Below are positions 35,044 to 43,308 of a DNA stretch of 64,000 nt, in pieces. The notes below the pieces were generated by a model. It made no database searches. It was not told the origin of the DNA and saw only the letters and a list, made by a program, of their open reading frames with translations. The first letter of the stretch is position 1; every line of letters starts with the position of its first letter. The DNA is from Devosia limi DSM 17137. GTDB taxonomy: Bacteria; Pseudomonadota; Alphaproteobacteria; Rhizobiales; Devosiaceae. The DNA lies in NCBI RefSeq assembly GCF_900128975.1, contig NZ_FQVC01000013.1:47784-111783 (forward strand), written 5' to 3'. A program made the position numbers and the translations under genes.

Positions 35044-35801
35044 GAGAGATTGGCGCCATCTATGTCGGGGACGTGGTGCACAAGCGTGTGCGGCCGAAAC
35101 GGCACTCGCTGCGCTACCGCGTGTTCTGCATGCTCGTGGACCTCGATCAGCTTGAATCAATGGATGAGCAATTGCGGCTCTTCTCATTGAATAGATTAAA
35201 TCTTGTGTCGCTGTTCACGCGGGACTTCGGTCCCCGCGACGGCACCAGCATCGCTGCCTTCATCCGCCACCGCGCCACGGCGGCTGGGCTGCATGACGTC
35301 GCCCGCATCCGCATGCTGGCCTATCCGCGCATGCTTGGATTCGCCTTCAATCCCATCACTGTCTACTACCTTGAGAACTCAGCGGGAGAGACGGTGATGC
35401 TGGTCTATGAGGTGTCCAACACCTTTGGCGAGCACCACTTCTACCAGTCACTCGTGGAGCCCGGGCAGGGTGAAATCCACCACTCGGCCAAGAAGGCGCT
35501 TTACGTTTCTCCCTTCAACACAATGGAGGGCGACTATCGCTTTTCGGTCCGTCCGCCTGCAGAAGCGGTATTCACCGGCATCACCCTCAGTACCGGAGAG
35601 GGGGGCATCATGACGGCCTATTTCGATGGAAAGAGGCGGCCGCTAAGTGACTGGATGCTCATAAAAGTGTCGCTTGCATATCCATTTATGACGGCTAAAG
35701 TGGTGTTCGGCATACACTGGCAAGCCCTGTTGTTATGGCTCAAAGGTGTACCGCTGACGCTCAAACTCAGGCGACGGGATGACCGCCGCCACTCCGCATA
35801 A
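35028..35801 (+). CDS. DUF1365 protein (COG3496)
   Basis: A 257-residue protein of the DUF1365 family, recognised by the start IYVGDVVHKRVRPKRHSLRYRVF, then FGFNPITVYY-like and VSNTFGEHHFYQS segments, and by its position between the flavoprotein and cfa. The function is unknown, but the triplet is kept in many proteobacteria and is linked to membrane-lipid modification. The ATG at 35028 lies inside the end of the previous gene, implying coupled translation. Confidence 0.9.
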   Translation: MGSGIGEIGAIYVGDVVHKRVRPKRHSLRYRVFCMLVDLDQLESMDEQLRLFSLNRLNLVSLFTRDFGPRDGTSIAAFIRHRATAAGLHDVARIRMLAYPRMLGFAFNPITVYYLENSAGETVMLVYEVSNTFGEHHFYQSLVEPGQGEIHHSAKKALYVSPFNTMEGDYRFSVRPPAEAVFTGITLSTGEGGIMTAYFDGKRRPLSDWMLIKVSLAYPFMTAKVVFGIHWQALLLWLKGVPLTLKLRRRDDRRHSA

Positions 35802-35824
35802 CGCTAGTTGGACTTGGCGGCTCC

Positions 35825-37060
35825 ATGAGTAAGACAGCAGTCGACCAGACCCGCAGCGGCGCGACGCCGTGGACGCGCCTGATGTCGTGGTTCGTTGAAT
35901 GGGTTGGAGTGAGCCTTCTCGGCAAGACTCATCACGGTGCAGTCACCGTCATCTTTCCCAACGGGCGCACGCGCACCGTGGGCAATCCGGCCAATGGCGA
36001 ACACGCCGTTCTGCGGCTCAACAATCTCAGTGTCATAACCGAGGCAATGCAGCGCGGCACTGTCGGCTTTGCCGCCGCCTATATGCGCGGCGATATCGAG
36101 GTGGATGACCTGACGGCGCTGTTCCGGTTCTTCCTGCAAAACCGGGATATTTTCGAAAAGGCCAATCCTGGTTTCTTCCGCAAGGCCGCGGGCGACCTGC
36201 ATTATCACCTGTCGCGACGGAACACGCTTGAAGGGTCCAAGAAGAACATCGCCGAGCACTATGATCTCGGCAATGACTTCTATGGCCAGTGGCTCGATCC
36301 CTCGATGACCTATTCGTCGGCGCTGTTCAGCTCCGGCAATCAGAGTCTGGAAGAGGCGCAGCTCGCCAAATATCACCGCGTCGCCGATATGGCCGGCGTG
36401 ACGGAAGGTTCCAGCGTACTGGAAATCGGCTGCGGCTGGGGCGGCTTCGCCGAGACAGTCGCGCGCGACTACAAGGCCAGGCTGCGGGGTATCACGCTCT
36501 CGGCAGAGCAGCTCAAGTTCGGTCAGGAGCGCCTGCGTCGGCAGGGGCTGGATAATCTGGCAACGCTGGTGTTCGAGGACTATCGCAACACCGTGGGCCA
36601 GTTCGACCATATCGGCTCGATCGAGATGATCGAGGCCGTGGGCGAGGACAATTGGCCGAGCTACTTTCAGACCATCCATGACCGGTTGAAGCCAGGCGGC
36701 ACCGCCGCGATCCAGGCGATCACCATCAACGAGGCAGATTTCGAGGGTTATCGATCGGGTCCGGACTTCATCCAGCGCTACATTTTCCCAGGTGGCATGC
36801 TGCTGACCAAGACGGTCATGCGCGAATTCGGCGATCGGTTCGGCCTGGTGCTGGAGAACTCCGAAACCTTCGGCCTATCCTACGCCAAGACGCTCAAGCT
36901 ATGGCGCGACCGCTTCCTCGAGCGCTGGCCGGTGATCGCGCCGCTGGGCTATGATGAGGAGTTCAGGCGCAAGTGGGTGTATTACCTCAGCTATTGCGAA
37001 GCCGGGTTCATCGAGGGCTCGATTGACGTCGGGATTTATCAATACCGAAAGCCGGCTTAG
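35825..37060 (+). CDS. cfa: Cyclopropane-fatty-acyl-phospholipid synthase family methyltransferase
   Basis: A 411-residue SAM-dependent methyltransferase acting on unsaturated fatty acyl chains of membrane phospholipids. It has the SAM-binding motif VLEIGCGWGGFAET, an N-terminal lipid-binding region (VGFAAAYMRGDIEVDDL), and YDLGNDFYGQWLDPSMTYSS plus GSIEMIEAVGEDNWPSYF of the Cfa family. It is the third gene after the TGATCC-type promoter, so it should rise when the sigma factor is freed, as in the Rhodobacter singlet-oxygen response. It may make cyclopropane or, with its partners, methylated/furan fatty acids. Confidence 0.92.
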   Translation: MSKTAVDQTRSGATPWTRLMSWFVEWVGVSLLGKTHHGAVTVIFPNGRTRTVGNPANGEHAVLRLNNLSVITEAMQRGTVGFAAAYMRGDIEVDDLTALFRFFLQNRDIFEKANPGFFRKAAGDLHYHLSRRNTLEGSKKNIAEHYDLGNDFYGQWLDPSMTYSSALFSSGNQSLEEAQLAKYHRVADMAGVTEGSSVLEIGCGWGGFAETVARDYKARLRGITLSAEQLKFGQERLRRQGLDNLATLVFEDYRNTVGQFDHIGSIEMIEAVGEDNWPSYFQTIHDRLKPGGTAAIQAITINEADFEGYRSGPDFIQRYIFPGGMLLTKTVMREFGDRFGLVLENSETFGLSYAKTLKLWRDRFLERWPVIAPLGYDEEFRRKWVYYLSYCEAGFIEGSIDVGIYQYRKPA

Positions 37061-37082
37061 GCGGTCGGGTCCACCAATAACG

Positions 37083-37168
37083 CGCGCTGCCCGCGGACTA
37101 GATCCGCGGGTCGCAAGGACATGCGCGCCGTGGTGAGTGGCCCACGGATCAAGTCCGTGGGCAGCGCG
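37083..37168. repeat. Long palindromic repeat element, family A, copy 2
   Basis: Same design as 25854-25942: outer ends CGCGCTGCCCGCGG and GTGGGCAGCGCG, with a smaller GATC-centred palindrome in each arm (CCGCGGACTAGATCCGCGG; CCACGGATCAAGTCCGTGG). The centre differs between the two copies while the arms are kept. Confidence 0.83.
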
Positions 37169-37230
37169 GTGGGGTGGATCGATGGAATCCGGTGCGTGCC
37201 TGCTGAGACCTGTACTCGCCCGCCCACGAC

Positions 37231-37304
37231 GTCCTCCCGGCGAAAGCCGGGATCCAGTTGTGGATGTGATGGGGAAACTGGATCCCGGCTTTCGCCGGGA
37301 TGAC
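37231..37304. repeat. Palindromic repeat element, family B, copy 1
   Basis: A 74-base inverted repeat. The arms are CCCGGCGAAAGCCGGGATCC and its near-complement GGATCCCGGCTTTCGCCGGG. This GGCGAAAGCC type of repeat is very common between genes in proteobacteria. Together with the family A copy it fills the 307 bases between the convergent cfa and SDR genes, where no gene is seen and it may also stop transcription. Another copy is at 46916-46989. Confidence 0.9.
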
Positions 37305-37367
37305 GCTTTGCTGGCGGGTTGGCGCTGTGGGTGGAACGCCTCGGCGTGAGGGGCGTACCGCCCCCGC

Positions 37368-38117
37368 CTATTTCCCTTTCGGCAGCATCTTGTTGGTGAG
37401 CCAGAAGAACATCGGATACGGCAGGAAGCGGATGGTCTTCATCAGCCACACCATGCGCTTGGGGAAGGCGATCTCGAAGCGGGTCGAACCTGTCAGGCCA
37501 TCGACAATGCGTTGGGCGGCATCGTCGGTTTCCATCAGGAATGGCATGGGAAAGTCGTTTCGGTCGGTAAGCTCGGATTTGACGAAGCCGGGCGCAATCA
37601 TCCGCACCACGATGTTGCGCGGTGCCAGTTCGGTGCGCATCGTTTCCAGCAGGTTGATCAGTGCTGCCTTGGTGGCTGAATAGGCGGCAGAGCGCGGCAG
37701 GCCGAAATACCCGGCGACCGAGGCGATGACCGCGAACTGGCCGCCGCCTTGTCGCTCCAGTTGCGCGATCAGTGGATTGGCAAGACGAATGACGCCCATC
37801 AGATTGGTATCGACCACGGTCTGGAACTGATCGAAATCATAATTGCCGACTTGCATAGGCTGCCATGCGGCAGCGCCATAAATCGTCAGGTCGATGCGAC
37901 CCAGGTCAGCGGCGATCTTGCTGATGGTCGCCGCAACAGCTGCGGAATCGGTGACGTCCAGGGGATAGGGGTGAATGCTGCGGCCGGCGGCGACCTCAGC
38001 CAGCCTCTCGACCCGACGGCCCGAAATCGCCACGGTCCAGCCAGCGTCGGCGAGCCGCTTGGCTACGGCGGCACCAATGCCCGAGCCGCCACCGATAATC
38101 CAGGCGATCTTGGCCAT
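37368..38117 (-). CDS. Short-chain dehydrogenase/reductase
   Basis: A 249-residue SDR. It has the cofactor motif IIGGGSGIGAAVAKRLA (TGxxxGxG class), YGAAA in place of NNAG, and the catalytic Ser-Tyr-Lys set IASVAGYF ... SAAYSATKAALI. The C-terminal part ends in hydrophobic and basic residues (WLTNKMLPKGK) that may bring it to the membrane. It follows the anti-sigma gene by 2 bases, so it is the third gene of the sigma/anti-sigma operon. The substrate is unknown. Confidence 0.88.
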   Translation of the reverse strand: MAKIAWIIGGGSGIGAAVAKRLADAGWTVAISGRRVERLAEVAAGRSIHPYPLDVTDSAAVAATISKIAADLGRIDLTIYGAAAWQPMQVGNYDFDQFQTVVDTNLMGVIRLANPLIAQLERQGGGQFAVIASVAGYFGLPRSAAYSATKAALINLLETMRTELAPRNIVVRMIAPGFVKSELTDRNDFPMPFLMETDDAAQRIVDGLTGSTRFEIAFPKRMVWLMKTIRFLPYPMFFWLTNKMLPKGK

Positions 38118-38119
38118 GG

Positions 38120-38764
38120 TCAGATCCCGAACAGCGGTTGCAGGGCGCGCATCAAGCGGCCGCGGAAAGTCAGCTTGGCATCAACAGCCACGAGGCAGAT
38201 GCAGTCGGGGCCCGGCTCGGCAATCGGTTGATGCTCGACATCCTCGTCATGGTCAGCAATGTCACCCGTGGCAAACACACCGAAGCGGTCGCGGTACGCC
38301 CCCTGCAGGATCAGCGTCAGCTCCTGACCACCGTGGCCATGCTCTGGCACGCGTCGCCCGCCACCAACGCGCAGCAGCATTAGCCGGGACTTCTGGCCGG
38401 GCCGGGTCGGCAGGTCGGCTGTGGCAACGCCAGGGCCGGTCCACTTCCAGCGTACGGCATCTAGGCCGCCCGGCACATAGGACTGCAGTGGAAGGGGCAG
38501 GGCGTTGGGCGCGCGCTCTGGTCGACCGACATCTATCTGTTCGTCGTCCAGCGCCCCGAGAAGACGGTCCAGGGCACTATCCGACATTGCGGCTTCCGGC
38601 TCATCAGTCAGCAGGGCGCCGCCAATTGCATCGATCTGACGCACAGTCTCACGCCCCGCTTCGGACATGGCAAGATGCGTTGCAATAACGGTGGAATAGG
38701 CCTCATCGAGCGTGCCGGCGCTAAAGGCCATCAGCGTGGTGATATCGGGGTGGTGATTGATCAT
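38120..38764 (-). CDS. chrR: ChrR-type anti-sigma factor with cupin domain
   Basis: A 214-residue two-domain anti-sigma factor. The N-terminal sigma-binding domain keeps His4/His5 and His30, but the two cysteines of the zinc site (Cys35 and Cys38 in Rhodobacter ChrR, motif HxxxCxxC) are Ser34 and Gly37 here. The C-terminal cupin keeps all four metal ligands (His142, His144, Glu148, His178) and the CxC pair (188, 190), aligning one residue off the R. sphaeroides numbering. By homology it holds RpoE inactive until singlet oxygen or peroxide acts on the cupin. It overlaps the sigma-factor gene by 4 bases. Confidence 0.9.
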   Translation of the reverse strand: MINHHPDITTLMAFSAGTLDEAYSTVIATHLAMSEAGRETVRQIDAIGGALLTDEPEAAMSDSALDRLLGALDDEQIDVGRPERAPNALPLPLQSYVPGGLDAVRWKWTGPGVATADLPTRPGQKSRLMLLRVGGGRRVPEHGHGGQELTLILQGAYRDRFGVFATGDIADHDEDVEHQPIAEPGPDCICLVAVDAKLTFRGRLMRALQPLFGI

Positions 38765-39360
38765 TGCAGGTCCTCCAGCAAAGGCCGGAGCCGTTCATAG
38801 GCAAGGCGGAGGCGGGATTTGACTGTGCCGAGGGGGATGCCCACCAGCGCTGCTATTTCCGATTGCGGCATGTCATTGATGAAACTGAGGCGGACGACTT
38901 CGCTTTGCTCGCGCGGCAGCAGCTTGAGTGCGGCTGTCACGCGTTCGATCACCTGATTGCGCTCGATCAGCACATTGCCCAGCGGCGCATCGCTGGCGAG
39001 TTCCAACGTCTCCAGATCCTCATAGGGCTTGTTGGTCTGCCGACGGAGCTGGTCGATGCGCAGATTGCGCGCAATGGTAAAAATCCAGGTGCTGGCAGCA
39101 CCGCGCTGTGGTGAGTAGAGGTGCGCCTTGCGCCAAACCTGCAGCAGCGTCTCCTGCGCCAGGTCTTCGGCAAGGGCGTCACCGGCGCCGAGCTTGAGCA
39201 TCATCGATTTGATACGCGGCGCGAACGTGGAGAACAGCGCTGCAAGCGCGGCTTTATCGCGCTCCCGGGCAACTGCCAGCAGCAGGGCGGTCGGATCGTC
39301 TGTGGGGGGGCCTGACGGAGCGGGTCCCGGCGTTATCTCTGTCATGGCAAAGGCATACAT
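38761..39360 (-). CDS. rpoE: ECF RNA polymerase sigma factor, RpoE/ECF11 type
   Basis: A 199-residue group IV sigma factor. Region 2 has LAEDLAQETLLQVWRKAHLY and STWIFTIARNLRIDQLRRQ. Region 4 has LPREQSEVVRLSF and the recognition helix IPLGTVKSRLRLAYERLR. The ATG at 39360 has GGAG six bases before it; a second start at 39345 is possible. It forms an operon with chrR and the SDR gene, and its own promoter carries the TGATCC element, so it should be autoregulated. Targets in the window include the cfa operon (inference from promoter sequence). Confidence 0.94.
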   Translation of the reverse strand: MYAFAMTEITPGPAPSGPPTDDPTALLLAVARERDKAALAALFSTFAPRIKSMMLKLGAGDALAEDLAQETLLQVWRKAHLYSPQRGAASTWIFTIARNLRIDQLRRQTNKPYEDLETLELASDAPLGNVLIERNQVIERVTAALKLLPREQSEVVRLSFINDMPQSEIAALVGIPLGTVKSRLRLAYERLRPLLEDLQ

Positions 39361-39383
39361 CGTCCGCTCCGCATCTGTCAGCC

Positions 39384-39413
39384 CCAGTACGGACCAGAAG
39401 CGGCGATGGATCA
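39384..39413 (-). promoter_or_regulatory. RpoE/ChrR-type (ECF11) autoregulatory promoter
   Basis: On the minus strand TGATCC (39413 to 39408), an 18-base spacer and TACTGG (39389 to 39384). The start codon at 39360 follows after a very short leader. The -35 and the spacing are the same as at the cfa operon promoter. Confidence 0.75.
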
Positions 39414-39495
39414 CCTCAGGGGCACCGGCTACGGCGACTTGGCGCGGAGGTGTCGGGTAGTTACCGGGCGCTCGGATGAGGCGCGACCCGGTCAA

Positions 39496-39515
39496 CGCTT
39501 GCAGGACTGCAAGCG
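39496..39515. promoter_or_regulatory. 20-bp perfect palindrome between the rpoE and peptide-transporter operons
   Basis: CGCTTGCAG and CTGCAAGCG flank a 2-base centre. The tight centre suggests a protein-binding site rather than a terminator. It lies about 85 bases upstream of the rpoE -35 and about 90 bases after the end of the dpp-type operon. The rest of 39414-39605 shows no gene. Confidence 0.4.
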
Positions 39516-39605
39516 CTGCATCGGCGGTTTTGCCTCGGCTATGGCAGCGTCGACCTAAGCTGGCGCCTTGCTAGAGCCGTCCTGCGCTTTCTGGGCAGAG
39601 GATGC

Positions 39606-40352
39606 TCAGGTGGGAACGACCTGTGCGCCGCTGGCCGCCAGGAGTTCCAGGGAGTAGGGGGCCACGAGCTTGCCGGTCTTGAGTTGCTCGGCGCTGGCAA
39701 TCTCGACGACGCGGCCATGACGCATCACGGCAAGCCGATCGCAGAGGAATGCCACCACCGGCAGATTGTGCGTCACCACCAGATAGGTCAGGCCCTGCTC
39801 ACGGCGCAGGCGTTTCAACAGATTGAGGATTTCGGCCTGCACCGACACGTCGAGCGCCGAAGTGGGCTCGTCCAGCAGCATCACCTTGGGTTCGAGCATC
39901 AGGGCGCGGGCGATGGCAACGCGCTGGCGCTGCCCGCCAGAAAGCTGGTGCGGAAAGCGGAACCGGAAACGGCGATCAAGGCCGACGGCTGCCAGCATGG
40001 CTTCGACGCGCGGGCCGCGATTACCCAGACCATGGATGGCCAGTGGCTCGGAAAGAATGGCGTCGATAGTCTTGCGCGGATGCAGCGAGCCATAGGGGTC
40101 CTGGAACACCATCTGGCACTGGCGCGAAACCTGACGGTCGACGCCGTGGCTGCGGGCCTTTCCGAGTACGGAAATCTTGCCCGTCCAATCGGGCGCGAGG
40201 CCGGCAATGGCGCGCAGCACGGTCGATTTGCCGGATCCGCTCTCGCCCACCAGCGCGAAGCTCTCGCCCTCGGCCACGTCGAGCGTAATGCCGTGGGTAA
40301 CCTGGGTCTCGCCATAGGAAATGTCGAGGTCGGAAAGTGAAATGGCGCTCAT
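39606..40352 (-). CDS. Peptide ABC transporter ATP-binding protein (DppF type)
   Basis: A 248-residue ATPase. Walker A GESGSGKST, Q-loop VFQDPYGSLHPR, signature [15 protein letters not shown], Walker B VMLLDEPTSALD. It is short for DppF and lacks the long C-terminal oligopeptide-transport extension. The start at 40352 (MSAISLSD) lies in an ATGA overlap with the preceding ATPase gene. It is the last gene of the four-gene permease/ATPase operon. Confidence 0.92.
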   Translation of the reverse strand: MSAISLSDLDISYGETQVTHGITLDVAEGESFALVGESGSGKSTVLRAIAGLAPDWTGKISVLGKARSHGVDRQVSRQCQMVFQDPYGSLHPRKTIDAILSEPLAIHGLGNRGPRVEAMLAAVGLDRRFRFRFPHQLSGGQRQRVAIARALMLEPKVMLLDEPTSALDVSVQAEILNLLKRLRREQGLTYLVVTHNLPVVAFLCDRLAVMRHGRVVEIASAEQLKTGKLVAPYSLELLAASGAQVVPT

Positions 40353-41185
40353 GTGCCCGCCCATGCTGTGCGGTCTAGGACCGGCAATTCGTCGCGTGTC
40401 TCGTCAATGCGTGGCATCGCTGCCAGCAGCCCACGGGTATAGGGGTGCTTCGCCTGCGACAGTTCGCTGGCAATGCACTCCTCCACCACCTGGCCTGAAT
40501 TCATCACCAGGATGCGGTCGCAGTAATGTGAGACGAGGTTGAGGTCGTGGCTGATCAGGATCAGGCCCATGCCCTTGGTGACCACAAGATCGTCTATGAT
40601 ATCGAGCACCTGGGCCTGCACCGAAACGTCGAGGGCGGAGGTCGGCTCGTCGGCGATCAACAGGTCAGGCTCAGGGATCAGCATCATGGCGATCATGACG
40701 CGCTGGCCCATGCCGCCCGAAACTTCATGCGGATAGAGCTTGGCAACGCGGGCAGGGTCATTGATGCGCACCGCCTCCAGCATGGACAGCACGCGGTCAT
40801 TGATCTCGCGGCGGGGCAGCTTGGCGTGGGTGACCAGCGCCTCCGCGATCTGCTCACCCACGGTCATCACCGGATTGAGCGAGAACTTTGGGTCCTGCAT
40901 CACCATGGAAATGCGGGCGCCGCGAATGGCGCGCATCTGCTTTTCGCTCTGGGACAACAGGTCGATGCCGTCGAAGGTCATGCGGTCCGCTGTGACCTTG
41001 CCGGGCGAGCGGATCAGCTTGAGGATCGAGCGGCCGGTCATGGACTTGCCGGAGCCGCTTTCGCCCACAATGCCAAGGCGCTCGCGGCCCAGCGTGAAGG
41101 ATATACCCTTGACCACTTCGACCGGCCCCTTGGGGCTGGGAAAGCTGACGCGCAGGTTCTGGACGTCGAGCAGGGGAGAACTCAT
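40349..41185 (-). CDS. Peptide ABC transporter ATP-binding protein (DppD type)
   Basis: A 278-residue ATPase of the peptide/nickel class. Walker A GESGSGKSM (about 40-48), Q-loop VMQDPKFSLNPVMTVGEQI, signature VSGGMGQRVMIAMML with VSGGM in place of LSGGQ, Walker B LLIADEPTSALD. The C-terminal HPYTRGLLAAMPRI is the start of the oligopeptide C-terminal domain, cut short compared with E. coli DppD. ATGA overlaps link it to both neighbours. Confidence 0.92.
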   Translation of the reverse strand: MSSPLLDVQNLRVSFPSPKGPVEVVKGISFTLGRERLGIVGESGSGKSMTGRSILKLIRSPGKVTADRMTFDGIDLLSQSEKQMRAIRGARISMVMQDPKFSLNPVMTVGEQIAEALVTHAKLPRREINDRVLSMLEAVRINDPARVAKLYPHEVSGGMGQRVMIAMMLIPEPDLLIADEPTSALDVSVQAQVLDIIDDLVVTKGMGLILISHDLNLVSHYCDRILVMNSGQVVEECIASELSQAKHPYTRGLLAAMPRIDETRDELPVLDRTAWAGT

Positions 41186-42087
41186 TTGCCTTCTCCCTGC
41201 TTGGGATCGAGCACGTCACGCAGACCATCGCCGAGGAAGCAGAAGCCCAGGCTAACGATGATGATGGCAAAGCCCGGCATGGTGGCGACCCACCACTGAT
41301 CGAGGATGAACGAGCGGCCACGCGAAATCATAGCGCCCCATTCCGGCAGCGGTGGCTGGGCGCCGAGACCGAGGAAGCCGAGTCCCGCGGCGGTCAGGAT
41401 GATGCCGGCCATATCGAGTGTGACGCGGATGATCATCGAGGACGTGCACAGCGGCAGCACATGGCGGAGAATGATGCGGAGCGGCGAAGCCCCCTGCAAC
41501 TGTACGGCCGAAATGAACTCCGCATTGCGGATGGTCATCGTCTCGGCGCGGGCAATACGTGCATAGCTTGGCCAGGTGGTGATGGCGATGGCGATGATGG
41601 CATTGTTGATGCCAGGCCCAAGCGCCGCCACGAAGGCCAGCGCCAGAATCAGTTTGGGCATCGACAGGAACACGTCGGTGACGCCCATGAGGACACGATC
41701 GACCCAGCCGCCGAAATAGCCCGAGATCGCCCCGACCATCAGGCCGAGCGGCGCCGCAATCACGGCCACCAGCAGCACAATGGTCAGCGTGATCTGGGAG
41801 CCATAGATGACGCGCGAATAGATATCGCGCCCCAGCTCGTCGGTGCCCATCCAGTGCTCGGCACTGGGCGGCAGCAGGCGCTGTGACAGGTTCTGTCCGA
41901 TGGGAGAATAGGGCGCGATCCATGGCGCGAAAACCGCCGCGATGATCAGGCCGAAGATGATGATGGCGCCGACGACGGCCAGCGGATTGCGCAGCAGGGC
42001 CAGCGTAACCCGATAGCTGCGGCCAAGATTGGCCTGCAGCAGCGAGGTTGGGGAGTCGTCGAGCAGCCAGTCGCGGGTATTAGCCAT
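41182..42087 (-). CDS. Peptide ABC transporter permease (DppC type)
   Basis: A 301-residue permease starting at the ATG at 42087; the longer frame upstream is a shadow of the other permease. The cytoplasmic N-terminus is followed by six membrane segments. HWMGTDELGRDIYSRVIYG is the DppC hallmark, and the EAA-type loop is present (EFISAVQLQGASPLRIILRH). It pairs with the DppB-type permease whose stop overlaps this start. Confidence 0.93.
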   Translation of the reverse strand: MANTRDWLLDDSPTSLLQANLGRSYRVTLALLRNPLAVVGAIIIFGLIIAAVFAPWIAPYSPIGQNLSQRLLPPSAEHWMGTDELGRDIYSRVIYGSQITLTIVLLVAVIAAPLGLMVGAISGYFGGWVDRVLMGVTDVFLSMPKLILALAFVAALGPGINNAIIAIAITTWPSYARIARAETMTIRNAEFISAVQLQGASPLRIILRHVLPLCTSSMIIRVTLDMAGIILTAAGLGFLGLGAQPPLPEWGAMISRGRSFILDQWWVATMPGFAIIIVSLGFCFLGDGLRDVLDPKQGEGK

Positions 42088-43172
42088 CAGCGGGCCCTCG
42101 GGTCGAGGACGCGATAGAGCACGTCCGATAGTTTGTTGATGCAGATGAAGACGGCACCGATAACCAGCGTGGCGCCGAGCACCGCGTTCATGTCGGCATT
42201 GAGCAGTGCCACGGTGAGGTAATTGCCGATGCCGGGCCAGGAGAAGATGGTTTCGATCATCACCGAGCCTTCGAGCAGGCCGGCATAGGACAGACCGATA
42301 ACAGTGATCAGCGGCACCCGGATTGGGTTGAAGGCATGGCGCCAGACCACCAGGCGCTCCGGCACGCCTTTGACGCGGGCCGTGGTCACATATTCCTGGT
42401 TGAGCTGATCGAGCATGAAGGACCGCGTCATGCGGGCGATATAGGCAAGGCTGAAGAAGCCGAGCACCGCTGCCGGCAAGATCAGGTGATTGACCGCGTT
42501 CCAGAAGATATCGATATCGCCCGAAATCAGGCTGTCGATCAGCAGGACGCCGGTGACTGGCGGCACGAGGCCGTCGAAATAGATGTCGATCCGGCCCGGA
42601 CCGCCAACCCAGCGCAGCCGAGCATAGAAGATGGCCAGGCCGACAAGGCCCAGCCAAAAGGCCGGAACCGAATAACCCAGAAGACCGATGACTCGAATCA
42701 CCTGATCGACCCAGCTGCCCTGACGGCTGGCCGCCACGACTCCCATTGGCACGCCGAGCGCGACGCCGATGAGAATGCCGAGCGTCGCCATTTCCAGCGT
42801 TGCCGGGAACACGCGGCTCAGGTCTTCGATCACCGGGCGGCCGGTCGAAACCGATTTGCCAAAATTGCCGGTCAAGACATCGCCGACATAGGAAATGAAC
42901 TGGATGGGCAGGGGGCGATCCAGCCCCATCGCGGTGCGCGCAGCCTCATAGACCGCCGGTGTCGCGCGATCGCCGACGACCGACAGGACCGGGTCGATCG
43001 GCACGACGCGACCGATGAAGAAGGTGATGGCCAGCAACCCAAGAAAGGTGAAGGCGATGGTGACAACAAACCAGACTATTTCGGTCAGCTGACGTTGCAA
43101 AGCACGCCCTCTGGCACCTGCTTTGGGCGTAGAGCCTGTGTCCGGCAAGCTGGTCTGCGGCTCGACTGTCAC
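42087..43172 (-). CDS. Peptide ABC transporter permease (DppB type)
   Basis: A 361-residue permease. The first membrane segment is followed by the conserved VVPIDPVLSVVGDRATPAVY region and an EAA-type loop near RMTRSFMLDQLNQEYVTTAR. It begins with GTG at 43172 and has an N-terminal extension of about 30 polar residues. It is the first gene of the leftward operon and is divergent from the XRE-cupin regulator. Confidence 0.92.
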   Translation of the reverse strand: MTVEPQTSLPDTGSTPKAGARGRALQRQLTEIVWFVVTIAFTFLGLLAITFFIGRVVPIDPVLSVVGDRATPAVYEAARTAMGLDRPLPIQFISYVGDVLTGNFGKSVSTGRPVIEDLSRVFPATLEMATLGILIGVALGVPMGVVAASRQGSWVDQVIRVIGLLGYSVPAFWLGLVGLAIFYARLRWVGGPGRIDIYFDGLVPPVTGVLLIDSLISGDIDIFWNAVNHLILPAAVLGFFSLAYIARMTRSFMLDQLNQEYVTTARVKGVPERLVVWRHAFNPIRVPLITVIGLSYAGLLEGSVMIETIFSWPGIGNYLTVALLNADMNAVLGATLVIGAVFICINKLSDVLYRVLDPRAR

Positions 43173-43206
43173 GCGCTAATTCTCCAAGAAGAACAATAGA
43201 TTGTCG

Positions 43207-43228
43207 CCCTCTGCAGGGTTACAGAGGG
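43207..43228. promoter_or_regulatory. Inverted repeat in the divergent peptide-transporter control region
   Basis: CCCTCTG and CAGAGGG flank the 8-base CAGGGTTA centre. It lies between the start codons of the permease operon and of the XRE-cupin regulator and is a candidate operator for the latter. Confidence 0.45.
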
Positions 43229-43252
43229 GCGTCACATTTCGTCATAATTCGC

Positions 43253-43281
43253 TTGGAGCATACAAGAAATTTTGCTTATAT
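43253..43281 (+). promoter_or_regulatory. Promoter of the regulator-binding protein operon
   Basis: TTGGAG (43253-43258), a 17-base spacer and TTATAT (43276-43281), within an AT-rich stretch that stands out from the GC-rich surroundings. The GTG start of the regulator follows at 43309. Confidence 0.65.
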
Positions 43282-43308
43282 CAAAAAAATTATTGTGGGA
43301 GTGAGCGG

